From JAUVXE01 sp964349355 (lineage in GTDB: Bacteria; Actinomycetota; Coriobacteriia; Anaerosomatales; SLCP01): a DNA stretch of 64,000 nucleotides. Positions 44,388 through 53,300 of this stretch are shown piece by piece; within the stretch, counting starts at the first letter, position 1, and each line of letters opens with the position of its first letter. The stretch covers positions 1 to 64,000 of the forward strand of contig CAYGFZ010000002.1 of assembly GCA_964349355.1 (NCBI GenBank). Direction: 5' to 3'. Under the pieces are notes generated by a model. That model was not told where the DNA came from and searched no databases. It saw nothing but the letters and a program-made list of their open reading frames with translations. Position numbers and translations under genes: made by a program.

Positions 44388-44735
44388 CTAGTAGGACTGC
44401 TCCTTGAGCCGGGCAGCCTTTCCGACCTTGTCGCGCAGGTAGTAGAGCTTGGAACGACGGACCTTGCCCCGGCTCACGATCTCCATCGTGACGATCTTGG
44501 GAGAGTGGACCGGGAACTTGCGCTCCACGCCTACGCCGAAGGAGACCTTGCGTACCGCAAACGTCTCACGGTTGCTCGAACCGTGGCGGCTGATGATGAC
44601 GCCCTGGAAGATCTGGACGCGCTCACGAGTTCCCTCGACGACGCGGTAGTGGACCTTGACGGTGTCGCCGACCTGGAACTCGGGCAGGTCGTCGCGGATC
44701 TGCTGCTGCTCTATGGCACGAATGATGGTGTTCAT
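44388..44735 (-). CDS. rplS: 50S ribosomal protein bL19
   Basis: L19 lies at the 30S-50S interface. The 115 residues match the family, with GDTVKVHYRVVEGTRERVQ and SFGVGVERKFPVHSP. ATG at 44735 has GAGGAC upstream. A promoter at 44793-44822 shows it is transcribed separately from lepB-trmD. Confidence 0.98.
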   Translation of the reverse strand: MNTIIRAIEQQQIRDDLPEFQVGDTVKVHYRVVEGTRERVQIFQGVIISRHGSSNRETFAVRKVSFGVGVERKFPVHSPKIVTMEIVSRGKVRRSKLYYLRDKVGKAARLKEQSY

Positions 44736-44792
44736 TTTCGATGTCCTCGATCGTCACTTCGCGGTCAGGAGCGCCGTCAGGCGCAAGAAGGA

Positions 44793-44822
44793 AGTATAGC
44801 CGAGCGTACGCCCGTGTTGCAA
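44793..44822 (-). promoter_or_regulatory. rplS promoter
   Basis: On the minus strand TTGCAA (44817-44822), an 18-base spacer and TATACT (44793-44798) form a good housekeeping promoter. The predicted start near 44786 leaves a leader of about 50 bases. Confidence 0.65.
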
Positions 44823-44859
44823 ACCTCGGATATGCGAGCGGGATCTGGAGAGGAAAAGG

Positions 44860-45444
44860 CTAGCGCAGCGCCCCTATCCGGCTCATCGGCCAGTAGATCG
44901 CGAAGGCACGGCCCCGGACAAGCTCCTCGGGAATCGGTCCCATGAAACGGCTGTCCCCGGAGTTCGGCCTGTTGTCGCCCATCAGCCAGACCTCGTCCTG
45001 CGCGAGAGTCAAGGGGAGTGGCACCGTACCCGGTTCCGTCTTCACGTCGGCGACGTACGCTTCGGGAAGCGCGACGCCGTCGACGATCATGCGCCCGTCG
45101 GCGATGTCGATCGTCTGTCCCCCGACCGCGATCACGCGCTTGATCAACTGGGGATGACGACCGGTCGGGTCATCGAACACGACGATCTCCCCGACCTCGG
45201 CAGAACGGAAACGAAGTGAGAGCTTCTCGGCCAGGACGCGATCGCCCGTCATGATAGTCGGCTCCATAGAGCCTGTCGGGATGATGAACGGCTGGAGGAC
45301 GTAGGTTTTGACCCCCTGTGCGAGGAGGAATGCGATGGCGATCATGAGGACGGTCTCGATGAGCCAGCGGGCGAAGCTGGATGTCGAGTGTTCCCGGATT
45401 TCGGTCACCTCGGCCACATCCTCATGCGGGGTCTGATCAGGCAC
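44860..45444 (-). CDS. lepB: Signal peptidase I (first copy)
   Basis: This membrane protease removes signal peptides from exported proteins. One membrane helix (about residues 26-44) is followed by the Ser-Lys dyad: S59 in PTGSMEPT and K102 in LIKRVIAVGG. The 194 residues end with the box E motif GDNRPNSGDSR. GTG at 45444 overlaps the trmD 3' end by 8 bases. A second signal peptidase lies at 48929-49468. Confidence 0.95.
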   Translation of the reverse strand: MPDQTPHEDVAEVTEIREHSTSSFARWLIETVLMIAIAFLLAQGVKTYVLQPFIIPTGSMEPTIMTGDRVLAEKLSLRFRSAEVGEIVVFDDPTGRHPQLIKRVIAVGGQTIDIADGRMIVDGVALPEAYVADVKTEPGTVPLPLTLAQDEVWLMGDNRPNSGDSRFMGPIPEELVRGRAFAIYWPMSRIGALR

Positions 45445-46180
45445 TATCGTCGCTCCCTTCGAGCACCCGCTGTGCGAGCGCTTGTTCCGTCTCGGTCAGG
45501 TCCGCTCGCGGCAGGAGGTCCGGGCGAACGCGTGCTGTCTTGATGATCGACTGTTCCCTGCGGTACTCGGCGATACGAGCATGGTCTCCGCTCAACAGGA
45601 TATCCGGAACCATCATCTTCTCGTACTCGGCCGGACGAGTGTACTGCGGATACTCCAATAGCGATTCCGAGAAGGACTCGTCGACGGCAGACCCCTCATG
45701 ACCGAGCACGCCGGGAAGAAGGCGTGTGACGGCGTCAGTGATGACCATCGCAGGAAGCTCTCCTCCCGTAAGGACATAGTCACCGATCGAGATCTCCCTG
45801 TCGGCCAGTGCAAGAGTCCTTTCATCGAATCCTTCGTAGCGGCCGCAGACGAAGACAATCCGGGGTAGAGCGGCGAGTTCGTGCGCGACAGCCTGAGTGA
45901 ACCGCGTGCCTCCGGGGGTCAGGAACACCGTGTGCGGCGGAGTCTCACTCGTGTCGTGCACGTGCCGTACCGCGCAAAATATCGGTTCGGGCTTCATGAC
46001 CATACCCGGACCGCCTCCGTACGGATAATCGTCTGTCGATCGGTGACGGTCTGTTGTGTGGTCGCGCAGGTCGTGAACGTTTAGCTCCAGCAAAGAGCGT
46101 TCCCGCGCAAGACCGATCATCGATGTCGACATCGGGTCCGTGAACATCTCCGGGAAGATCGTGATGATGTCGACGATCAT
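45437..46180 (-). CDS. trmD: tRNA (guanine-37-N1)-methyltransferase TrmD
   Basis: TrmD is the knotted SPOUT methyltransferase that makes m1G37 and prevents frameshifting. It begins MIVDIITIFPEMF and contains DDYPYGGGPGMVMKPEP, the knot CGRYEGFDER and ISIGDYVLTGGELPAM. It has 247 residues. ATG at 46180 overlaps the rimM stop as ATGA; a longer upstream frame is not conserved. The rpsP-khpA-rimM-trmD order is classic. Confidence 0.97.
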   Translation of the reverse strand: MIVDIITIFPEMFTDPMSTSMIGLARERSLLELNVHDLRDHTTDRHRSTDDYPYGGGPGMVMKPEPIFCAVRHVHDTSETPPHTVFLTPGGTRFTQAVAHELAALPRIVFVCGRYEGFDERTLALADREISIGDYVLTGGELPAMVITDAVTRLLPGVLGHEGSAVDESFSESLLEYPQYTRPAEYEKMMVPDILLSGDHARIAEYRREQSIIKTARVRPDLLPRADLTETEQALAQRVLEGSDDSA

Positions 46181-46704
46181 GCGTCCTCCTCGGCGATCAG
46201 ACCTGGCAAGAGCCGGATGTCGACCTGCCCGAGCTCTTCGTCGATGCCCACGACGACATCGTCGATCACAGGTATCAGGACTTGCCCTACGGGTCCACCC
46301 TCGACCACCCACACGTCGTTGGCACCGGTGACAATAGTATCTACGATCCGGCCGAGGAACCCGCGATCGGCATCGACCACCTGCATGTCGGTCATGTCGA
46401 GCGGAAGCTCGTTGGCAAGTCCTGCGGGCAGGTCTTCTCGGCGAACCATAAGGGTACGACCGCGCAGGGACTCGGCCGAACCGCGATCACCGATCTGTGA
46501 GAGTTTGACGAGGGGGCCCTTCGGACCGGACCGTATTCCCTCGATCCGGTAGGCCTTAGGACCTGCGGTCGGCGGGACGACCCAGACCTCGATGTCTTCA
46601 GGAAGGAGAAAGGGAGGGCCGGCGACAAACGCCACCGAGACCTCCCCTTTCACACCGTGAACCTTGACGACCCGCCCCAGCGGGACGAAAGGTGCATCAT
46701 CCAT
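46177..46704 (-). CDS. rimM: 16S rRNA processing protein RimM
   Basis: RimM assists maturation of the 30S head with S19. The N-terminal domain has VPLGRVVKVHGVKGEV and the C-terminal PRC-barrel has FLGRIVDTIVTGANDVWVV. The 175 residues are typical. It starts 6 bases after khpA and overlaps trmD. Confidence 0.95.
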   Translation of the reverse strand: MDDAPFVPLGRVVKVHGVKGEVSVAFVAGPPFLLPEDIEVWVVPPTAGPKAYRIEGIRSGPKGPLVKLSQIGDRGSAESLRGRTLMVRREDLPAGLANELPLDMTDMQVVDADRGFLGRIVDTIVTGANDVWVVEGGPVGQVLIPVIDDVVVGIDEELGQVDIRLLPGLIAEEDA

Positions 46705-46710
46705 GAGTGA

Positions 46711-46959
46711 CTACCCCAAGACCTCCACGTCGACGTGCTCGCCGTTAACGCTGGCTGCAGCACGGACGACCGTACGGATGGCCTTGATCACGCGACCCTG
46801 ACGTCCGATGACCTTGCCGACGTCGTCGGGGTTCAGCGAGATCTCGTAGGTGACCGATTCACCGGAAACCTTCTTGACGACATCGACGGAGCCGGGGTCG
46901 TCAACAAGTGACGTGACGAGAAAGCGTACGAGAGTCTCGGAATCAGGTGTCTTGGACAT
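46711..46959 (-). CDS. khpA: KH-domain RNA-binding protein KhpA
   Basis: KhpA is a small KH protein that pairs with KhpB/EloR and binds many RNAs, with links to cell elongation. The KH loop is VGKVIGRQGRVIKAIR. ATG at 46959 gives 82 residues; a GTG at 46965 is possible. It lies between rpsP and rimM, the usual position. Confidence 0.94.
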   Translation of the reverse strand: MSKTPDSETLVRFLVTSLVDDPGSVDVVKKVSGESVTYEISLNPDDVGKVIGRQGRVIKAIRTVVRAAASVNGEHVDVEVLG

Positions 46960-46971
46960 AGGCACCCCGTA

Positions 46972-47379
46972 CTATGACGCGGGAGCGTCGTCCGCGGCGG
47001 ATTCCGGCTCGGCCGCTTCGACTTCGGCCTCAGCAACCTCGGGCTCAGGTTCTGACTTGGCGACTTCTGCAGCCTTGGCCTGCGCCTTGGCCTTCGCCTT
47101 CTTGGAAAGCGTCGTGACCTTGTCGGGTGCCGCTGTGTCCGGGTTCTGAGCGATCTTGTACAGCTTCGCTACGGTCTCGGTCATCTGAGCGCCCTTGTCG
47201 ATCCATGCGGTGGTGCGCTCGACATCGAGCTCGATCATGCTCGGCTCGACGCGAGGGTTGTAGCGGCCGAGTATCTCGATGAAACGGCCGTCGCGCGGCG
47301 AGCGCGAGTCAGCGGCGACGATACGATAGAAGGGGGCCTTCTTCGCACCTGCGCGCGCCAGACGAATCTTGACTGCCAA
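46972..47379 (-). CDS. rpsP: 30S ribosomal protein bS16
   Basis: S16 stabilises the 30S body. The start is a rare TTG at 47379: GGAGGTG lies 6 bases upstream and the product then begins (M)AVKIRLARAGAKKAPFY, the universal S16 N-terminus; no ATG or better GTG fits. The 135 residues include a C-terminal extension of about 50 residues rich in Ala, Glu and Lys, longer than the usual 80-90 residue protein but seen in actinobacteria. Confidence 0.95.
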   Translation of the reverse strand: MAVKIRLARAGAKKAPFYRIVAADSRSPRDGRFIEILGRYNPRVEPSMIELDVERTTAWIDKGAQMTETVAKLYKIAQNPDTAAPDKVTTLSKKAKAKAQAKAAEVAKSEPEPEVAEAEVEAAEPESAADDAPAS

Positions 47380-47399
47380 AAGGTTCACCTCCGTGTAAG

Positions 47400-47416
47400 G
47401 TGGCCGGTCCGGCCAC
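47400..47416. promoter_or_regulatory. 17-bp inverted repeat in the rpsP leader
   Basis: GTGGCCGGTCCGGCCAC is a perfect inverted repeat around one base, located between the rpsP promoter and its ribosome site. It could fold as a 6-base-pair hairpin or bind a protein. Confidence 0.5.
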
Positions 47417-47437
47417 GTGCACGCAAAACGACTGCCT

Positions 47438-47466
47438 ATGATACGCCATACCCCCAGAGGGGTCAA
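47438..47466 (-). promoter_or_regulatory. rpsP operon promoter
   Basis: TTGACC (47461-47466), a 17-base spacer and TATCAT (47438-47443) on the minus strand form one of the clearest promoters in the window. It should drive rpsP-khpA-rimM-trmD-lepB. Confidence 0.8.
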
Positions 47467-47527
47467 AGAGAGATTGAAGTGCGAGGCTGCGAACTTCGGT
47501 GGCCGCCAGCCTTCTGCACAGACTCTA

Positions 47528-48880
47528 TCAGAACGGTGGCTGCATTCCGCCGGGAAGACCGAATCTGCCGCGGCGCCCCTTACCTTTCTTGCCCCCGCTG
47601 AACTGCTTCATGAGCTTTTTTGCCTGGTCGAACTGCTTGACGACCTGGTTGACGCCGAAGACCGTCACGCCAGCCCCGCGAGCGATCCGTTCACGCCGTG
47701 AACCGTTCAGCAGCCGGGGATTGGCCCGTTCGGCAGCGGTCATCGACTGGATTATCGCTGCGACACGATCGAGTTGGCGCTCGTCGATATCATCTTCGTC
47801 GAGCCCTTTGATCTGACCCGCGCCGGGCATCATCTTGAGCATCCCGCCTAGCCCGCCCATCTTCTTGACCTGCTGCAGCTGTGTGAGGAAGTCGTCGAAG
47901 GTGAAGGTAGCGGAGCGCAGCCGCTCCTCCATCTCCTCTGTCGCCTCCGCGTCAGCGGTCTCCACGGCTTTCTCGATAAGGGTGACGACATCTCCCATGC
48001 CGAGGATGCGCTTGGCCATCCTGTCGGGGTGGAACTGCTCGAGCGCGTCGAGCTTCTCCCCGAGACCGGCGAACATGATCGGTTTGCCGGTCACGCTCTT
48101 CACCGAGAGGGCTGCACCACCCCGAGCATCGCCATCGAGCTTGGACACGATGAATGCGTCGAAGTCGACCTTCTCGGAGAAGGCGGTGGCAGCGTTGACG
48201 GCGTCTTGGCCGGTCATCGCGTCGATCACCATGAGGATCTGATCCGGGCGAAGTGCCTGCTTGATGCCGGCTACCTCGTCCATCATCTCCTCGTCGATAT
48301 GTAGGCGGCCAGCGGTGTCGACGATGACGACATCACGCAGACTGTCGATGGCAGCCTTCACGCCCTCCTTGGCGATGGCGATGGCGTCGGTACCCTCCCC
48401 CCGGTAGACGGGGATGTCGAGCTCGCGACCGAGCGCCTGCAACTGGTCGATAGCCGCGGGGCGGTAGACGTCACACGCGACGAGCATCGGGCGCTTGCCC
48501 TGCTTGCGCAGAAGGTTCGCCAGTTTGGCACTCGCGGTCGTCTTACCCGACCCCTGCAAGCCGACCAACATGACGATGCCGGGAATCCGGCCACTGAAGG
48601 TCAGCCGCGCGTCCGTCCCGCCGAGGAGCGTGGTCAATTCTTCCATCACGATCCGGATCACGGCCTGTCCGGGAGTGAGGCTCTTGTGAACCTCTGCGCC
48701 GACCGAACGCTCCCGGACGCGGCCGACGAACTCCTTGACGACCTTGAAGTTGACGTCCGCCTCGAGCAACGCCATGCGGATCTCACGCATCGCTGCGTCT
48801 ACGTCAGCTTCGGACAGGCGTCCCTTTCCGGTTAGGTTCGCGAACACCGACTGCAGCCGGTCTGACAGGTTTTGGAACAT
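47528..48880 (-). CDS. ffh: Signal recognition particle protein Ffh
   Basis: Ffh is the GTPase subunit of the signal recognition particle and binds 4.5S RNA and signal sequences. The N and G domains (GLQGSGKTTASAKLA, VDTAGRLHID) are followed by a methionine-rich M domain with QVKKMGGLGGMLKMMPGAG. The protein has 450 residues with a basic, Gly-rich end. GAGGAGG lies 7 bases before ATG 48880. Its receptor gene ftsY lies two genes upstream. No SRP RNA gene was seen in the window. Confidence 0.98.
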   Translation of the reverse strand: MFQNLSDRLQSVFANLTGKGRLSEADVDAAMREIRMALLEADVNFKVVKEFVGRVRERSVGAEVHKSLTPGQAVIRIVMEELTTLLGGTDARLTFSGRIPGIVMLVGLQGSGKTTASAKLANLLRKQGKRPMLVACDVYRPAAIDQLQALGRELDIPVYRGEGTDAIAIAKEGVKAAIDSLRDVVIVDTAGRLHIDEEMMDEVAGIKQALRPDQILMVIDAMTGQDAVNAATAFSEKVDFDAFIVSKLDGDARGGAALSVKSVTGKPIMFAGLGEKLDALEQFHPDRMAKRILGMGDVVTLIEKAVETADAEATEEMEERLRSATFTFDDFLTQLQQVKKMGGLGGMLKMMPGAGQIKGLDEDDIDERQLDRVAAIIQSMTAAERANPRLLNGSRRERIARGAGVTVFGVNQVVKQFDQAKKLMKQFSGGKKGKGRRGRFGLPGGMQPPF

Positions 48881-48906
48881 GCAGAGACCTCCTCGGTAGT
48901 CCGTCC

Positions 48907-48936
48907 AGGCTAGTGTCCTCGTGTGGACTCAGTCAA
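48907..48936 (-). promoter_or_regulatory. Possible ffh promoter
   Basis: TTGACT (48931-48936), 18 bases, then TAGCCT (48907-48912) on the minus strand. The -35 overlaps the stop of the upstream signal peptidase gene. The -10 is only half matched. Confidence 0.42.
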
Positions 48937-49468
48937 CCCGGCCGAACCGCGTGATCGGTGCAACGACGAAGGTGACACGACCTCTGACCACATCGAGCGG
49001 GACCGCGCCGTAGAAGCGGCTGTCGAGCGATACGGGTCGATTATCACCGAGAACGTAGATGTGGCCTGGCGGAACTGTCTGCTCACGAGCAGAGACGTCA
49101 GAATCGCTTAAGAGGATCGACGGGCTCTGTGTCTCGAATACCCCATCGATGATCGCACGACCACGCTCGATGGACACCGTCTGGCCTTCGCGTGCTACGA
49201 CGCGCTTGAGCTGGTCGTGCGGCGTTATGCCTTCGCGTGGCGAAACCGTGACGACCACGATGTCCCCTAGCGTCGGTGAGGGATACCCCCTCGTCACAAG
49301 AACCCTGTCCTGAGGGTGAAGGGTCGGGTACATCGAGTCGCCCTCGACCCGTAGCGGAAAATGCACTACCCACACGGGTACGACGATCGCCACGAAGATC
49401 ACCAGCAACGGGAGGACGACCCGTTTGGCGATCCGGTCACCCCGTCCCGACGGGCCGAAGAGCGCCAC
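48929..49468 (-). CDS. lepB: Signal peptidase I (second copy)
   Basis: A second type I signal peptidase, 179 residues, with one membrane helix (about 15-37), S45 in VEGDSMYPTL, K88 in QLKRVVAREG and the GDNRPVSLDSR box. It differs clearly from the copy at 44860-45444, so it is not a recent duplication. GTG 49468 lies 2 bases after the ftsY stop. Its place between ftsY and ffh links it to the export genes. Confidence 0.93.
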   Translation of the reverse strand: MALFGPSGRGDRIAKRVVLPLLVIFVAIVVPVWVVHFPLRVEGDSMYPTLHPQDRVLVTRGYPSPTLGDIVVVTVSPREGITPHDQLKRVVAREGQTVSIERGRAIIDGVFETQSPSILLSDSDVSAREQTVPPGHIYVLGDNRPVSLDSRFYGAVPLDVVRGRVTFVVAPITRFGRVD

Positions 49469-49470
49469 GA

Positions 49471-50385
49471 TCAGTCCCGGCCGATAAGGGCCCGCGCGTA
49501 ATCATGCGCGTCGAACGGCTTGAGATCGTCGATGCCCTCCCCTACGCCGATCCGCCACACGGGAAGCTCGAGCTCCCGCGAGATCGCGATCGCGATGCCA
49601 CCCTTAGCGGTACCATCGAGCTTCGTCAGGATCACGCCATCGAGGTCGAGTGCAGCGTGGAACTGGCGTGCCTGGGCAAGTCCGTTCTGCCCGGTGGTCG
49701 CATCCATCACCAGGATGGTCCGGACCGGAGCGTGACTCTCACGATCGACGATCCTCTTGACCTTCTCCAGCTCGCGCATCAAGTCGGCCGAAGTATGGAG
49801 ACGGCCAGCGGTGTCGATGAGTGTCAGGTCAGGGCTGGTACGGTTCGCCTCGGCAACCGTGTCGAATGCGACAGCCGCCGGGTCCGTCCCCCGCTCGCGT
49901 GCAATGACGGGAACGCCGGCGCGCTCTCCCCAGATGGCAAGCTGCTCGACTGCGGCAGCCCGGTACGTGTCCCCCGAACCGAGTAAGACACGGCGACCCG
50001 CGTCCACACCCTCCTTCGCGAGTTTACCAACCGAGGTGGTCTTGCCGGTCCCGTTGACCCCGACGACCATCACGACTACTGGAGACTCGCCGAACGGATC
50101 CGGGCCACGGACGGGAAACTCCGCAGCTATCTCCCCGGCGAGGTGGCCCAGGACCGCATCAGCGTCAGGAAGAGCCTGGCGAGACGCCGTATCGCGAAGC
50201 CGCGTGACGATCTCGTTGACCGCGGTGACGCCGATATCCGCACCGATCAAGACGTCTTCGAGATCCTCCCAGAAAGACTCGTCGACGTCCGGACCTCGAC
50301 CGATCAAGACGTTGAGTTGGCCCTCGATGCGATCGCGGCTCTTCGCAAGTCCCTCAGATACCCGTCTATACCACGGCGTGCTCAT
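49471..50385 (-). CDS. ftsY: Signal recognition particle receptor FtsY
   Basis: FtsY receives SRP-ribosome complexes at the membrane. The 304 residues contain the N domain and the SRP GTPase with GVNGTGKTTSVGKLA, DTAGRLHTS and TKLDGTAKGG. The acidic A domain of E. coli is absent, as in many Gram-positives. ATG at 50385 overlaps the smc 3' end by 20 bases. Confidence 0.98.
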   Translation of the reverse strand: MSTPWYRRVSEGLAKSRDRIEGQLNVLIGRGPDVDESFWEDLEDVLIGADIGVTAVNEIVTRLRDTASRQALPDADAVLGHLAGEIAAEFPVRGPDPFGESPVVVMVVGVNGTGKTTSVGKLAKEGVDAGRRVLLGSGDTYRAAAVEQLAIWGERAGVPVIARERGTDPAAVAFDTVAEANRTSPDLTLIDTAGRLHTSADLMRELEKVKRIVDRESHAPVRTILVMDATTGQNGLAQARQFHAALDLDGVILTKLDGTAKGGIAIAISRELELPVWRIGVGEGIDDLKPFDAHDYARALIGRD

Positions 50386-53300
50386 CGGGCGCCTCCTCGG
50401 CGAGAACGCGATCGAGTTTCTGGCTCACGACCTTGCTCACGCCGTCAGCCTGCATCGAGACTCCGTAAAGAACGTCAGCCATCTCCATGGTGCGTCGCTG
50501 GTGAGTCACTACGATGAACTGAGTGTGGGTCCGCATCCCGTCGGTGAACCCGATGAATCGGCGCAGGTTGGTGTCGTCGAGGGCAGCCTCCACCTCGTCA
50601 AGTACGTAGAACGGGCACGGGCGCGTCCGGTACACCGCAAAGAGCAGCGCGAGTGCCGTAAGCGACTTCTCCCCGCCACTCATGAGCGTCATCTTCAACA
50701 GCTTCTTCCCTCTCGGCTGAGCGATGACCTCGACGCCGGTGGCCTCGGGATCATCAGGCTCCGTGAGTTCGAGCGACGAGTGTCCTCCAGGGAAGAGCAT
50801 GCCGAAGACTTCCTGGAAGTGATCGTTCACCTGCTCGAACGTCTCGAAGAACCGGTCGCGGATCTTACGGTCGATCGCCGCGACGACCTTCTGGAGTGAT
50901 TGGCGGCTTGCGACGAGGTCTTCGACCTGAGACGCCATGAACTCGCGCCGCTCCTTTAGCGATTCGAACTCCTGCATGGCGATGGGGTTGACCGGTCCGA
51001 GGTTCTCGATCTTCTTGCGCAGCGAATGGACACGGTCTTCAGCCCGCACGCGATCCTCGATCGGGTCGTGTTCAAGAGCCCGTTCAAGCGGTATCCCGAT
51101 CTCCTCGACGATATGGGCGACCGCGGCGTTGACCTGGACCTCCAGGCGCCCCTTGTCGACCCGGATATCGGTCATGACCGAGGAGCGGTCGTCCACTGCG
51201 GCCTGCAGGAGGCGGACAGCTTCCTGAGCCTCGTGGATCGTGGATCGCAAAGACTCGGAGTCGGCCTGCTCGAAGCGAGCACGGTCTTTCAGGCGCATGG
51301 CCCAGTGTTCGGCCCGCTCGAGGAGCGCGGCATACAGGTCGTGTACCGGCTGAATGCGCTCTCTGAGCAGCTCGAGGGCCTCCTCGGTGTCCTTCGCCTG
51401 CACGACCGTCTTGTCGAGATCGGTAAGTTCGGCAGTGATCGACGATATCTGGCGCTTGAGGTGCACCTCGCGCTCAGAGACCGTTGCGATGTCGACCTGG
51501 CAGACGGAGAGCCGCTCGTTGATGTCTACTTCGACCCGGAACAGATCGTCGCGGCGCTCGCGCGCCACAGCAAGGGCTTCGTCGAGATCTGCAGCTTCGG
51601 ATTCGAGTGCGACGATCCGGGTCTTGGCAGAATCGAGGGTGGGCGCATCCTTCTGCAGGCGTACGTCCAGTTCGGCCTGGCGCGCGATGACACGATCCCG
51701 CTCGCTATCCAGTCCGGTCAGAGTCGCTTCGAGTCGACCGAGCTCTTCGCGGAGCGAATCGTGCTCCCCCGCCAGCTGTGCGATCCTCTGTCCAAGCTCG
51801 AGCGCATCCTGCTGTGCAGCTGCGAGGGCCTCCTCGGCGGTAGATGCGACAGCCTCCGAGTCTCCCACTTCGACCTCGAGCGCGGAAAGCTCGTCCTCCA
51901 ACTCCGTGATCCGACGCTTTCTCTCGAGTACACCTGCGCCATCGGTCGCCACAACCCGACCGATGGTGAGCTTTCCACCCGGCCAGACGATCGCACCGTC
52001 AGGAGTGGCGAACCGGGAGCCGGTGACATCCGAGCGCGCGGCCGCCACAGCCAAGTCGAGGTCGTCCACCACGTAGACATCGCCCAGAAGCGCGGAGAGA
52101 GCGCGCCGAACCACGTCGTCGCACTCCATAGAGTCTATGAGGCGGGTTCCAGCGGCCGCCGGCTCGCGACCGGGTATCGCGGTACCTGCAATCGGCACGA
52201 GAGAGAGTTCTCCTTCGCTCTCGGCGAGTGCGGAGAGCGCGACGCGTGCCCCTGTCTCGATGTCGTCGACAAGAAGTGCGAAGAGATCGGTTCCCAGGAG
52301 GTGCTCGAGAAGCCGCTCGTAGCGTTCTGGAACCCCGATGCTCCCGGCAAGGGTTCCCTGCAATCCGCCCAGGTCCCGTTCCCTGGAGAGCGCCCATGCG
52401 AGCGCGGGTGATGCCGACTCGAAAGCTCTGTCGACCTCACCGAGCGCACGCCCCTCGGCGCGCGCGGCAGAGAGTCGCTCGCGCACGGCTGCCAGGTCCT
52501 TGCGGCGGCTCTCGAGTACGCGGACGCGTTTGTCGACGTCACTGTCGGCCAACGCGCGCTCCTTGCGGGCGCGAGATAGCTCCAACTCAAGCTGGTCGAG
52601 GCGGGTTCTCCGGGTGGACAGGGTGGAGGCCACTCCGGTCCGCTGCTCCTTCACCGAGGCGAGACGTTCGGTCAGCATCTCCATCTCAAGGGTGAACGAC
52701 GCGACCGCATGCTCGTGGCCGCCCAGTTCAACGCGAAGGTCGTCGGACTCCTTGCGTGCACGCCGGATCTCGGCGTTCAGCGTCACAACACCCTCATCGG
52801 CGGCAAGACGCTCCTTCTTGGACGTCTCGGCCTCACGGCGTAGCTCGACGAGTTGCCCGTAGTGAGCCTTGAGTCGACCATCCGTCTCGGCGCGCTCTGT
52901 GGCGAGGCGTTCGAGCTCGGCGTTGCGGGTAGTGGTGCGGGACTCGGCGTTGTGGAGCTTCGCCCGCAGCTCACTCAACCGCTCGATGAGGTTCTTGCCC
53001 TTCTCTTCGAGCAGCAGCAGTCCGGAGTTGAGTCGTTCCAGCACCGACTGGAGTCGGCGGCGCTGTTCAGACAGGTCGCCTACGAACAGCCCCTTCTCCT
53101 CGAGGAGGGACTGGAACTTCGCCAGTTCCCGCTCCTTCTCGGCGAGCCGGTATCGGGCGAGCTCGATCTCAGCATCCTGCTCCTTCTCGCGCTTGCTGAC
53201 ACTCTCCCACTCGGCCTGCAACCTGCGAAGGTCGTCGACGGCCAACGAACTCTCGATCTCAGCAAGCTGGTCACGGATCTCGGCGTGCTGTGCTGCCCGG

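Noticed and set aside
51026..52411. 461-codon open frame on the plus strand inside smc
   Set aside because: It is antisense to smc, has no recognisable family or ribosome site, and long antisense frames are expected in GC-rich coding DNA.
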